This document shows positions 1 through 12,400 of a DNA stretch of 64,000 bases, in pieces. Below the pieces are notes generated by a model. The model did no database searches and was not told the origin of the DNA. It saw nothing but the letters and a program-made list of their open reading frames with translations. Both the position numbers and the translations under genes were made by a program. The DNA is from Malania oleifera (Eukaryota; Streptophyta; Magnoliopsida; Santalales; Ximeniaceae), in NCBI RefSeq assembly GCF_029873635.1, contig NC_080423.1:102920991-102984990 (forward strand). Direction: 5' to 3'. The stretch's first letter is position 1; every line of letters starts with the position of its first letter.

Positions 1-1878
1 CAGCGAGAAGCATAATACAAATAAACATTTCCATACATAATGATATACCATACTGTATAATACTAGAGTGCTATCATGTTTCCCAAAAGAATATATACAT
101 GTGTTACTAAATCCCCAAAATTGCCCTCAGCTAGCTAGGGCAAATACAAAAACCCTCCACTGTACTCACTTTGCTGTCAGGGCACTACAAACGCCCCTCT
201 ACCTGCGAGCCTGGTCTGCTCACCTACCTAGGTCACTTGAAAAATATTTCAACACTGGGATGAGTCAACGCTCAATAAGACGATATATGCTATTACTAGT
301 GTGTGGCAAATGAGTCATCATATCATAAAAATCCGTTTCCATGTAATCATGTATATCTGGATCCATAAATACAGTACAAATCATAATATTCATTACCATT
401 TTCATGTCATTTAACACGTCTGTATTTAAGTTACTATTCAAAATACTTCTAACATACATAAGTAATTCCCTTGTCTCTGTAAATCAGAATATACATAATA
501 ATAACTGTAACCTTCCCCTGTGGATATCTGTATGTCATGATTTAACCCCTCATGATAGGGTTGTGCGGCCCGTAGGCGGGATCTACACTGGCTGGCCGAC
601 CAGGTAAATCACTATACTTCCTCGATCGATCTGCCCACCTCTACCCATATCTGATGGGGAGCCTATCCACGTCAAGGGTACTATACGACCGACCTACAGC
701 CTATTATCTGAATAGGAGGTTGCACTCTGTAAACTGTATACTGCATGTAACTACAGTACCGTGCTCTGTAAACTGTACGGTCCAACAAGGTCTGATACTA
801 TATACGTATTCATATATATACTCTTTCACTGTTTTCATCATGTTTTCAAAATTACCATAACGCTATCTTTCTGTTCTGTACATACTATAACTGTAGCATC
901 TCGATGCTATCTCTGTATAACTGTCTATATATTCTGTAAATGCTCTGTTTGTATACTTTGATTGTTATGGTAATAGAAATCATGGCATGCTTTAAACTCT
1001 ATAAATCATAATACTGGAACTACGTAATCATAATACTGTATTCGTAATTCGTATAATCATGGTGTTAAAATCCGTAAAATCATGGTACTGTAATTCACAT
1101 AATCATAGTACTAAAATACATAAAATCATGAAACTACAATTCATAAAACATACTCCCATACTACATACATATTTCTCAAGCCACACCATACTTGAGTACA
1201 TAATTTTCATAAATAAATACACTGCATAGTATTTAGAAATTTCCTAGTATAGTATATATCCCTTACCTTAACTCTGAAAAGCCCCTATTGTACTCTAGCT
1301 CGATACCCACAGAGCCTCCTACAAAACACCCTGAAACCAATATTTGTCAGAACTAAACATCAGTATTTTTTTGCCTGTATCATTTCCTATAACTACCACA
1401 AGGCCAAAAGGAGACTAAAAGGTCTTACCCTAAATTTGGGATGATTTCCAACTCCGATTTCCCAACGATCCGCTCTGGTAGATGCGTAGAGAACTCCGCC
1501 AGGAGCATCGTGGTAGCTTCGGATCGTCGATTCGGCGACTGGTGGGGCCGAAAATGAAGAGAGAAGGGAGAGAGAGTCGTAGGAGAGAGAGAGAGAGAGC
1601 CGCGAGAGAACTAATAAAAATCCCGATTTTTCTCCTTTTATACTGCTAGATTTGTCGACGAGACACATCACCTCGCTGACGACTCATTCATAAAATTCGT
1701 AGATGAAATTCAGACCGCCCCAAAACCTCCCTCTGTATTTTCTGGTCGACGAAGCCCTGTGTTCGTCAACGAAATTCTAAAGACCTTCGTCGACGAATTC
1801 TACGGCTTCCTTCTGATTCTGGTTCTATTCTCTCCCTTTTATTATTACTAACATGCTATTATTCTTCGGATCACTACA
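1..1878 (-). mobile_element. Solo LTR A (Gypsy-type family 1), cut by window edge
   Basis: Minus-strand LTR whose 5' end is at 1878 (reads TGTAGTGATCCGAAG on the minus strand, close to the TGTAACGACCCGAA start of its relatives). It holds the family's array of TTCGTCGACGAA-type palindromes at about 1650-1800, a TATA-like TATAAAAGG on the minus strand near 1640, a CT/GA-rich leader near 1560-1610, and diverged remains of the distal LTR module out to base 1. It interrupts the 3' LTR of S2, which resumes at 1879. The other end and any target duplication are outside the window, so solo status is inferred from its relatives. Confidence 0.65.
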
Positions 1879-2582
1879 ACCGTACTGGGTTCGGTTGACC
1901 GAACTGTATGAACTTCGGTCGACCAAGTCATTTTGAACTTGGTGGTTTGGTCGACCAGAAAATTGGGACTTCCCATGAGGTGGTTCGGTTCACCAAAGCA
2001 TTGCAGCTCATTTCTGATCGGTCAACCGAAGAGTCAACTTGCTAACCCCAGGCAGTTTCGGTCAACTAGGACGTTGGAGTACATTTCTGGTCGGTCGATC
2101 GAAGGGTCAAAATGTTGACTTAGTGGAGGTTCGGTCGACCGAATGCTTCTGTGCATTACAGTTCGGTCGACGGAACATCCCTTTTTTGAGCATTTCGGTC
2201 CTAGTCCCATTATTAAATTATCCCTATTCATATGATGATTGAATTTAATTCAAAAGGGCATATTTTAATGCAGACATGAGGGTCCTAAGGTTAGTCTAGG
2301 TCTTTTTGAGCATATCATCCTACTATGCATGATGCAGATTATTACAGACCATATTGTGGTACGGTCCATATTTAAATTATAGTCCATAATGAAGAATATA
2401 AAAATAATTACAAATACAACACAATTTTCTTCATTCTTCTGTGTGATCACCATACGCCATCATGATGTAACTTTCTGTTCAAATACACGCGTAGGGTAAA
2501 CCTACATGCAAGCTCATGACAAATGTCAGTACCAAGTGTATTTGTGATTATCAAAATCGGGATATGACCAATTAGGTCAACA
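1879..2582 (-). mobile_element. 3' LTR of S2 (visible part)
   Basis: Closely matches 22660-23363, the start of the S2 5' LTR on the minus strand, including the GGTCGACC-rich segment and the tail that reads TGTTGACCTAATTGGTC on the minus strand. It is followed (plus-strand right side) by a polypurine tract read as AAAAAAAGGGGAGA on the minus strand. The rest of this LTR lies beyond the insertion of LTR A. Confidence 0.75.
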
Positions 2583-3333
2583 ATCTCCCCTTTTTTTATG
2601 ATGACAAATACATTATGCAAAAGTGGGTACAGCCAAGAAAGGCTCCCCCTGACTATATGCATAAAGAGAATTAAAGCTTAATTATTTATGAAAGAACCCA
2701 ATTTTGCCTCTTCTCCCCATTTTGGCAACAGCAAAAAGGGCTAGGAAATATAGCACGAAGGCAACGGTCATTTAAATACAAAAGATAAATTGAGAAAATT
2801 TATGAAAAATTTGGCAGCATGTCATTTGAAAATAGAGTATTTCCCAAAATAAATTTGTACCTAAGTGACCTAATTGAGTTCAAATTTTCAATTATCCATA
2901 ATAGTCAACTCACACAATCTAGTATGCTCAAAAACAATAAAAAGGAGTATAACTATCAACATGCAATAGGTATGATGGTCTTGCATTGCAAAGCACAAAC
3001 AAGCTCATAAAGTATAAAGCAATTAAGCACACAAACAATAAAACTAGTTATTAAAATATTTAAATGACATGAAAAATATAGTTACACCAAAAATATCCTC
3101 AAACCATTGTAATTTAAGCATTTCATGAGACTTGCAAAAAATTTGAATTTGAAGACATGCGGTGTATAAAAAATAGGTTTGAGCATAAACATAGTCTAAC
3201 TAGTTCGCATGCATTTTTATATGTAGTTACTAAACCAGTCATGCGATTTTAAAAACATAAATGTATATAATGATAATATAAGGCAAGAAACAAAATTAAG
3301 TTTTGAAATTAGTTCTTGCCATAAAGTATTACA

Positions 3334-3379
<46 letters not shown>
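2583..3379 (-). mobile_element. S2 internal non-coding segment next to its 3' LTR
   Basis: Internal S2 DNA between the 3' LTR and the S3 insertion. It is AT-rich and I find no coding region. It holds at least two polypurine-like tracts on the minus strand: one directly abutting the LTR (2583-2597) and one at about 2641-2650 (GGGGGAGCC). It ends in a (TA)n microsatellite at 3338-3379, which was the landing site of S3. Confidence 0.6.
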
Positions 3380-5602
3380 TGTAGGCCTTACAAGGCTTAA
3401 TATCCTATTTTGATGCTAACAAACAAGTAGATCTTAACATGCTATGTTAAGCGATGTATTTTCAAGACTAAATGAAGAATGCAAGGTTAAAGAGTTCATG
3501 AGAGCTTGTACCTCAGATAAGGATGATTATATCAAACTTGAATAATGGATTTAAAGTTTAAAGCTTGAAGAACATGAGAGCATTGATATTAAAGAAACGG
3601 CTTCAAAGAATGAAAGCCTAAGTGATCAACATGCAAAGCTCAAAGAAAGATGAAACAAATATAAAGACCTCAAGGAATTCAAGAATTGAAAAAGTCTAGG
3701 AAATTTCATGTAAGTACTTCAAAGAATTTCAATATGGATACATAAAACTCTTAGATAAATTTATTGGACCTAGATACTTTTGAACATACTTGGAAAATAT
3801 TTTTATAAGGTCAAAAATTGTTTCAAAAAGGTTAGAATCATTTTTGGAATGAAAAGTACCAAAAAGAGGATATCTCAAATACTCTCAATTTTTCTACATC
3901 TGCGTTGATGTACATATTTCTCTATTAAAAATCATTATTTTAAAATGTGTTCAACATTAAAGTTGTAGTATTTTATCTTAGATTTCATTTGACACCAATA
4001 TCATCAAATTTTGAGTTACAAAGAAAAAGTTATGACCAAAATACTGAAGGGTGCTCGAAGCTGACAGCTTGGTGTTGCACTGACAGACGCCTATCCGTGT
4101 TCAAACAGGAGACTACCACCCTGCTGTATCTATAATTTAACTGGACAGAAAACTGCCACAAATGGACAGTTTACTGCCATGCGGCTGTTTTGATTTTTTT
4201 TCATAACGGTCAAATTTTTAAAAGAGGTTGCTTGGGGCTCAAAATTTGTAAAAACTTGAGGAATACTCCAAGACACTTGGGGATCAAGTTATACACTTTT
4301 TAAAGTCTATAAATAAGCCTCAAAGATCATTGAATCACGACACCAAGAATTCAATTTAGCAAAAATTCAAAAGCTATCTCAATTGCTCTCAAATTCTCAA
4401 GGCTCTCTTATGCTATCAAGCTCACATATTGTGCACGAATTCAACTGAGTTTTGTTGATCTTCTTCCACCAGAATTGTGCTACAAATTCTAAATCTTTCA
4501 ATCATTAAAAGAATTAATCGGTGATATACTTCATTAAGCTTCAAGTTAATTTTGATATTGTTGTTTACTTTGAAGTATATTAGTTGTGTTGTAATTGGTG
4601 TACTAACCAGCTCTTTGGGGAGCAAGTTCTTTGTACGCATCTATTTGATTTATTTCTTATAGATTGACGATTCCAAGGATTGTTTGGATCGTTGGCTAAG
4701 CAAGAGGATATTACTTAGAGAGGCGGGCTCTAACCTAATTAAGGAGTGATCGTACGAGGGGATATCATTTGGAGAAGGCGGGCTCTAGCCTTACCCAAGG
4801 AGTGTTGTAAAGGTTTGCTCCGCCCGTTAAAGGAACAAGTTTAGTGAATCCTTTGGTGGGTTGCCAAAGGCGAGGACGTAGGCTAGGTATAAGCTGAACC
4901 TCGTAAAAATCTCCGTCTCACTCTCTCTTTCCCTACTCTTTATTTTCAACACATATTTAAATTGCGTGGATGGTTTAAATTGGAAATCATATATACTACG
5001 TATATTTGGAAATCAAGTAAACTTTAAGTCTAATTTTGATTTGGGTTGCGGAAATCGAAAGGGAGTACGTTGATTAAACCATATTTAGATAAAACCATAC
5101 GGGAGTACGTTACTTAGTTAAACATCCCAAAGATAAATTAACTAAGAGTTTATTTGGATTTTGAATACTGGGAAGAGTGTTGGATTCCATATTACACATC
5201 ATATTAAAGAGGCAAATCCATTCATACAGGGCTTTATATCAGCAAGCATAACATTTCATATATACAGGGCTTAATTCAATTTTATATCCAAGGCATAACA
5301 TAAGTTATATTGTGATTGAATGATTTAAAGTTTTATATTGAGTGGATTGTGTTTATATTCCAGAAGGTGCTGAATCTTCCATCAATTTAAATAGTGCTGC
5401 AGAGAACTTATATTTGGCAAATAAATTGTGTTGTTGATTGGTTTAAAAGAACTAAGTTCTTGTGTGTTTGACAAATTAAATAAATAAGTCAAAATTTGGT
5501 TAAAAGAAATAAAAGAAGTTTAAGGATTTTTAAAAAGAATTAAAAGAAATTTTTATAATCCAATTCACCCCCCCCCCTCTTAGGACTACACCTTACTTTT
5601 CA
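3380..5602 (+). mobile_element. 5' LTR of S3
   Basis: Begins TGTAGGCCTTACAAGG and ends CCTTACTTTTCA just before the primer site. It holds a cluster of TGACAG/CTG-type palindromic motifs at about 4055-4190 and a TATA box (TCTATAAATAAG) near 4309. The distal part is the usual mix of short GC-richer stretches, ending in a C10 tract (about 5570) within the sequence that precedes the primer site in many Copia LTRs. Confidence 0.85.
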
Positions 5603-5604
5603 AT

Positions 5605-5616
5605 TGGTATCAGAGC
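5605..5616 (+). other. Primer binding site of S3 (initiator Met tRNA)
   Basis: TGGTATCAGAGC, complementary to the 3' end of plant initiator methionine tRNA, lies two bases after the end of the 5' LTR. Confidence 0.9.
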
Positions 5617-5659
5617 GGGGTTATAACAAATCTTAATTAGTAGCTATAAAAAGATCTAA

Positions 5660-7574
5660 ATGGCTAACTTAGGCGTAGCTCCCTTTGGAGAGGGATAATC
5701 TTCAACTAGGCCACCAATCTTTTGTAGACGCAACTATACATTTTGGAAAAAAAGAATGCAAATATACCTTCAAACGATGGATTGGAAAGCTTGGGAGGTT
5801 GTTATGGAAGGTGACCAAATTCCCACTAAGATAGTTGATGGAAAACAAGTCCCTGAGGAGAAAATTGATATGACAGACTTAGACTATAAAATGTTGCAAA
5901 TAAACTCTAGTGCTATGAATGCTCTATATTGTGCCTTAGATGCCAATGAATTTAATAGACTAATGGCTTGCAAATCAGCTAAGGAAATATGGGACAAGTT
6001 AGAAGTCATCTACGAAGGCACTATAGATGTTAGGGATAATAGGATCGATATGCTTACAAGGGAATATGAAGCTTTTAAGATGAACCCGGATGAATCTATA
6101 ACTAGCATGTTTACTAGGTTCACTCACATAATAAATTCCCTAAATACACTAGGAAAAACCTACACTACTTATGAAATGATAAGGAAAATTCTTAGAGGGC
6201 TGCCACCAAAATGGGAACCAAAAGCCACAGCCATAACTGAAGGAAAAAATATGAAAACAACTTACTTAGATGAGCTTATAGGTTCTCTACTTACATATGA
6301 AATGGCTATGAATGAAAAGAATGGAAAAATCAAAACCCAAGATTCAATAGCCTTCAAAGTCTTAAAAGACAACTCAAGTAGTGAAGAAGAAATGGATGAA
6401 GATGAAGTAGCCTTCATATCTAAAAAGTTAGCAAGAATACTAAGAAGAAGAAATAAATTCAAAAGAAGAAATCAAATATCTGAATCAGATGAATCAGAAG
6501 AAGAAATTAGCAAGAAATCAAAGAATAAAACTCCTATGTGCTACAATTGCAATAAAGTTGGACATATAAAACCAGAATGTCCACTACTACTAAAGAAAGA
6601 GCCTAAGAAGAAAAAGAAAAAGGTCATGAAAGCCACTACTTGGGACATGATGAGTACAAGTAGTTCAGAAAATGAATCAAGTGACCAAGAGATTGCTTAT
6701 ACATGCTTTATGGCTTAGGACAATGAGGAAAGTTCCTCATCTAAATCTTCAAATAATTCTTGTTGTGATGAATCCAATGATGAGAGAATACCATCATATG
6801 AAGAACTTCAAAATGATTTATTCAAAATTCATAAGATGCTGATTAAAGTAACTAAACAAAATACTTCATTGAAAAATATGAATGAAGGTATAATGAAAGA
6901 GATAGAATCCCTTAAGGCTGCAGAAAGAGAAAAGGTTTCTAGAATCAAGAAAATCAAAAGTAAGAATGAATCTATGACAAAAGAATTAGAATCCAAAAAT
7001 CTTTCTGAAAAGGAAAAAGACTTGAAAATCAAAGAATTGGAAAGCAAGAATGAAAGAATGATAGAAGACCTTCGATCCTTATCCTCTACGGTGTATGAGA
7101 AAGACATATATTTTTGAATTGGAGGATAATGTAAAAAAATTATCTTTAGAATCAAAGAAATTACAAAAGAAGGTTGATAATAAGAAAGACATTGAAATAA
7201 ATGATCTCAAGAATCAAATTAAAGATAAAGAAATGATCATTTATAATTTTACAAAAGGAAAAACAAACGTTGACAAAATGGTAGGCTCCCAAAGAATGTC
7301 TCTTAACAAAGAAGGCATTGGATTTAATGGAATTGAAAATAAAAATAAAATGAATCTTTACATGGGTTATTTCTCAAAAGCCTCCAAAGAAAATGCAAGC
7401 ACATCCTTTAATGCTTACACTAACACCATATGCTATCAATGTAAGAAAAAGGGGCATATCAAGTTTGAATGTCCATTCAAGAGAAAAGATGTAAAAACTA
7501 AACAAGTATGGAAAGTAAAAGAAACATCCTTTATCAAACCAACTAGACCCAAGAAAGTATGGGTACAGAGATGA
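5660..7574 (+). pseudogene. S3 gag fossil (UBN2-like domain, coiled coil, two zinc knuckles)
   Basis: Reads a Copia-type gag. The N-terminal part has the YTFWKKRMQ, INSSAMNALYCAL and EIWDKLEVIYEG signatures of UBN2/DUF4219 proteins. A CCHC knuckle (CYNCNKVGHIKPEC) is encoded at about 6538-6579. A Glu/Lys-rich coiled coil covers about 6836-7250. A second CCHC (CYQCKKKGHIKFEC) is at about 7431-7472, followed by a basic KPTRPKKVW tail. Two knuckles separated by a long coiled coil fit Sirevirus gag. Pol, which should follow the tail, is not recognised. Treated as a fossil; it is broken in a few places. Confidence 0.8.
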
Positions 7575-7739
7575 AAGACTAGTTCATAAATGAAAAACTC
7601 CATGGATTAAGTCATTCCCCTTTAAAAATTGAGAAAGTAACTTAATTCATGATCAACAAATAAGTTTAAGAGCTTATTATAACAAATTCAAAAATGACAT
7701 TGTTGGCAAAATCATAGGATTTTTTTTACAAAGCTTAAC

Positions 7740-8270
7740 TTAAGAAAATATCAAATTGAGCTTATTACATAAGTACTTCAAGTTGATTTAAGTATGATTT
7801 TTTTTTTGGCTCAGACTTAGAGACCTTAGTATAAAACTTGGAACAAGCTTTTCAAAGTTAAACAAGTTCATATTCCAAGATTATTTGAGCAAAGAAGAGA
7901 AAACTCAAAAACATGTTGAAATGAGGAAAATCTTGCTGACAGATGACTGTCTGTCTAGTGACGGACGACTGACATGTTTTTGAAGTGTTTTTAACACAAG
8001 TCAAAAGACTGACAGACGACTGTCAAGTAATGGACAGACGACTGCTAGTGACCAGTGCGCCGCCTGTGAGTGTTCTGCCAGACGACTGTCAGCCTTCTGT
8101 GTATATTGAAAAATTGATGTGTTCATAGACAGACAACTGTCACCATATGGACAGACACCTGTCACCCTTCTATTCATTTAAAAAAAAAAAACTTGGTTGT
8201 TTAGTGACGACGACTGCCCCCTATTGACAGGCGATTGCATAAATTTTTTTTTTAAGATATTTGAGAATGA
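7740..8270 (+). repeat. LTR-like fragment inside the S3 internal region
   Basis: This stretch resembles the upstream half of the S3-related solo LTR at about 16861-17300: the AAGTACTTCAAGT motif, the TATTCCAAGATTA segment, then a run of palindromic GACAGACGACTGTC-like motifs (7935-8240). It lies downstream of gag, where pol would normally be. It is either a truncated insertion or LTR sequence captured by the element. Confidence 0.6.
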
Positions 8271-8529
8271 AATGCTATATGCTACATGCTTACATGCCTA
8301 TATGATATGCTATATGCTACATGCTTACATACCTATGCTACATGATATACTTGATTCATATTGAAAATTTATGGCTCACTATGTTGAAAATTTGAGCATA
8401 AGATTATTGAGCAACAGCATGAATTTTGATATGAGATTAATTCTTGATCATGCATGCTATTGATGAATTACATGGATAGACTTACTGCTTTTTATATTGA
8501 TATCCATGAGCTATGAGAGATATAATGGT

Positions 8530-8985
8530 TATATTGGTATTCATGAGCTATGTATAATGTGATAATGACTTTGGTATCTATAAAGTTTTTGGTATCCATG
8601 AATATTTTTGGTATCACATTTTAAAAAATTTTAATTGGTATCACAATTTAAAAAAAAAAAAGAAAAAAAAGCTCATTTGGTATCACAATCTAAAAGATCA
8701 ATTGGTTTTTTAAAGCATGACAAGAATAATTATATTTATGAGCATGGTATAACATTGATGATATAAGCATAATATTGATATTTGATACATAATGTGAATC
8801 AATGTTTTGAAACATGGGATGATGAAAGCAAAATTGATAACAAAACTGAATGTATTGATTCAGGAGGAGTGTTATGTCATATTACTTATGTTATGATTGT
8901 TTCCCTACTAATCAATTCAGAGAATTTTCAATTGGTATCATGAATTAAATTTTCAATTGGTATCAATTCTCAAATTGGTATCATG
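8530..8985 (+). repeat. Array of TTGGTATCA motifs
   Basis: At least six exact TTGGTATCA copies and three near-copies (TTGGTATTC, TTGGTATCT, TTGGTATCC) lie within about 450 bases of the S3 3' non-coding zone. The motif equals the start of the element's own primer binding site (TTGGTATCAGAGC). Spacing is irregular. Confidence 0.7.
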
Positions 8986-9410
8986 AATTTTGAATACATA
9001 TCATGAATTCAATTTTAAAGCTGTTAGTAAAGATATAACTATTAAAACACACTACACATGCTATATTGAAAAATAAATTGAGTGTGTACATATGTTGATA
9101 TGTATGTTTGATGATATGCTCAACATGCGATTTTACTTGAACTTAATCATTTTTTTTTCCTTTTTGATAGATGTCAAAAGGAGGAGAAGTTTTAAATAAA
9201 AAATTGAACATAGTCTTGCAAATTGCAAAAGCTGAGCATGAACATAATATATATCAAAATGAGAAGTATTTGATAATGATGAGTATGATTGTAAATGAGG
9301 TTTTTGAAATTGATATTGATCTTGCAAATTTTGTTAAGATGATGCTTATTGAAAGGGAGAGTCTTTTTAAGGCTCACTCCAAATTTTTGCTCCTTATTTG
9401 TCATCATCTA

Positions 9411-9422
9411 AAAGGGGGAGAT
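9411..9422 (+). other. Polypurine tract of S3
   Basis: AAAGGGGGAGAT directly precedes the 3' LTR, the expected plus-strand primer. A related purine tract, AAAAGGAGGAGAAG, lies about 230 bases upstream (9176-9189), and another, CAGGAGGAG, near 8861. Confidence 0.8.
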
Positions 9423-12400
9423 TGTTGGCCTTACAAGACTTAATATCCTATTTTGATGCTAACAAATAAGTAGATCTTAACATGTTATGTTAAGTGATGT
9501 ATTTTCAGGACTAAATGAAGAATGCAAGGTTAAAGAGTTCATGAGAGCTTGTACCTCAGATAAGGATGATTATATCAAGCTTGAAGCATGGATTTAAAGT
9601 TTAAAACCTGAAGATCATGAGAGTATTGACATTAAAGAAACAACTTCAAAGAATGAAAGCCCAAGTGATCAACATGGAAAGCTTAAAGAAAAATGAAACA
9701 AGTATAAAAGCCTCAAGGAATTCAAGAATTGAAAAAGTCTAGGAAATTTCATGTAAGTACTTCAAAAAATTTCAATATGGATACATGAAGCTCTTAGATA
9801 AATTTATTGGACCTAGATACCTTTGAACATACTTGGAAAATATTTTTATAAGGTCAAAAATTGTTTCAAAAAGGTTAGAATCATTTTTGGAATGAAAAGC
9901 ACCAAAAAGAGGATTTCTTAAATACTGTCAATTTTTCTACATCTGCATTGATGTACATATTTCTCTATCAAAAACTCTTTATTTTAAAATGTGTTCAACA
10001 TTAAAGTTGTAATATTTTCTCTTAGCTTTCATTTGAAACCAAGATATTCAAATTTGGAGTTACACCAAAAAAGTTATGACCAAAAGAATGAAGGGTGCTC
10101 GAAGCTGACAGCTTGGTGTTGCACTGACAGACGCATGTCCGTGTTCAGACAGGCGACTGCCACCCTGCTGTGTCTATAATTTAACTGGATAGAAAACTGC
10201 CACAAATGGACAGTCTACTTCCACACGGCTGTTTTGATTTTTTTTCATAACGGTCAAATTTTTAAAAGAGGTTGCTTGGGGCTCAAAATTTGTAAAAACT
10301 TGGGGAACACTCCAAGATACTTGGGGATCAAGTTATATACTTTTTAAAGTCTATAAATAAGCCTCAAAGATAATTGAATCAAGACACCAAGAATTCAATT
10401 CAGCACAAATTCAAAAGCTCTCTCAATTTCTCTCAAATTCTCAAGGCTCTCTCATGCTCTCAAGCTCACATATTGTGCACGAATTCAACTGAGTTTTGCT
10501 GATCTTCTTCCACCGGAATTGTGCTACAAATTCTAAATCTTTCAATCATTGAAAGAATTAATCGGCGATATACTTAATTGAGCTTCAAATTAATTTCCAT
10601 ATTGTTGTTTACTTTGAAGTATATTAGTTGTGTTGTAATTGGTGTACTAACCTGTAACAAATTGCTTAACTTATCAAATAATAAGCATATTTATATATAT
10701 GATCAACCCAACCTGTGGGCAATGGGGATAGACCAATCATAAACAGTGGAAACCTAAGCAGCAGTAAGTATAAAATTACAACCATCCAACCATAAAACAT
10801 AATACCAGAGTCTACTTACACCAAAATAACATACATATATGTTCAATCTCCCATAACATTCCAAATACAACTGGGATCTCACAACAATATAATCCTGATC
10901 CTAGTACAAAATCTTACCCTCCTAGTAGGGTAACTTAACAAACTCAACGGTGGCCATGACCCGTCGGTCTCTCAGTGTCTCCTGAAAAATTAATTAAATT
11001 CGGGGGTGAGACACTTCTCAGTAAGGGAAAATAAACTAAATACAGTTGTGTGACAACATGAACATTTAATGCAATTATACATATACAGTACATTTTATAT
11101 ATCTATAAACATTCATCATATCGTATTGAATAATCATATACTTTCATATTTGCTAATAAATCATATCGCTCATAAGACATCTTTTATAACTGATAATACT
11201 AAAAACATACCCATGATGAATAGCTAGCTAGTGTCATGTATTACCCCCCACGACAGGTTGTGCAACCCAAAGGCGAGACCCGACAATGGTTCGCCGACTA
11301 CTGCCGAGTCAAAAATGTTTGTAAGTACGATGGGCCCGCCACACCCTAGTTCGGACTGTCAGGTGGACGTCTACACTCTACACTGAAAGCCACATCGACT
11401 ATCCATCTCCCACCCCCTCATGGGGTGGTTAGCACCAATCTGATCATATCTGATCTATAAGTTACGGTACCGAGCTCTTGAAACTGAACTAAACTAACAT
11501 CCGGATTCTGATAACATATAATACATGATATTATAACATTTTTCATAATTTCACAAATACGGCCTCACGCCGAAAATCATTTCATAAATACGACCTCACG
11601 CCAAACATTTCATAAATACGGCCTCGCACCGAAATCATTTCATACATATCATTCTAAAAATAATCAATTATCATGTACTTATCAAAATCATCATAATATA
11701 CTATATCTTTTCATAACTCCTAAAAACATGTTTTATTCGTAAAATTTGTCATATCATTACTTTCCATGAAAAATAACATTCATGCCACACAAGTTAAATA
11801 ATTCCGTACATTTCATTCTAAAATCACATTTTCCGTATAATAGCAGTATTTTCCCAATAACATACATTGTCTCAATAATATTCAAATATCATGCATATTT
11901 TCCTGAAAATTAATTTACCAATAAATAATAATAATACGCGTGGAAAATAACTACTTTAGTTTATTCCCTTACCTGGCAACTAAAAAGTCCCTATGAATTC
12001 CTAGACTCACACCCGTAGGATTTCCTAATCAATACCCTGAAAATGAAAACTCTCAGTACTAAAATTCAATATTTTCACGTGAATATCATTTCCTGTAACT
12101 ATGAAAAGACCAAATTCGGCATAAAAAGTCTTACCTTAATTGGGACGAATTTCAACTTGCTCTCACCAATGATCTGCTCCAGTAAAAATGAAAAGAACTT
12201 CTCCAATAGCGTCGTGATGGCTTCAAATTTTCGAACCAGCAAAAATCTCGCTCAAAATCGAAGAGAAAGGAGAGAGGAACCGTAGAGGAGAGAGAGGGTA
12301 AGAAGATTTTTGATTTTTCTACGTTTAATCCGAGTTTTACACTATTTATACTAGTGGCTTCGTCGACGAGCCACGTCACCTCGTCGACGAGGTCAATAGT

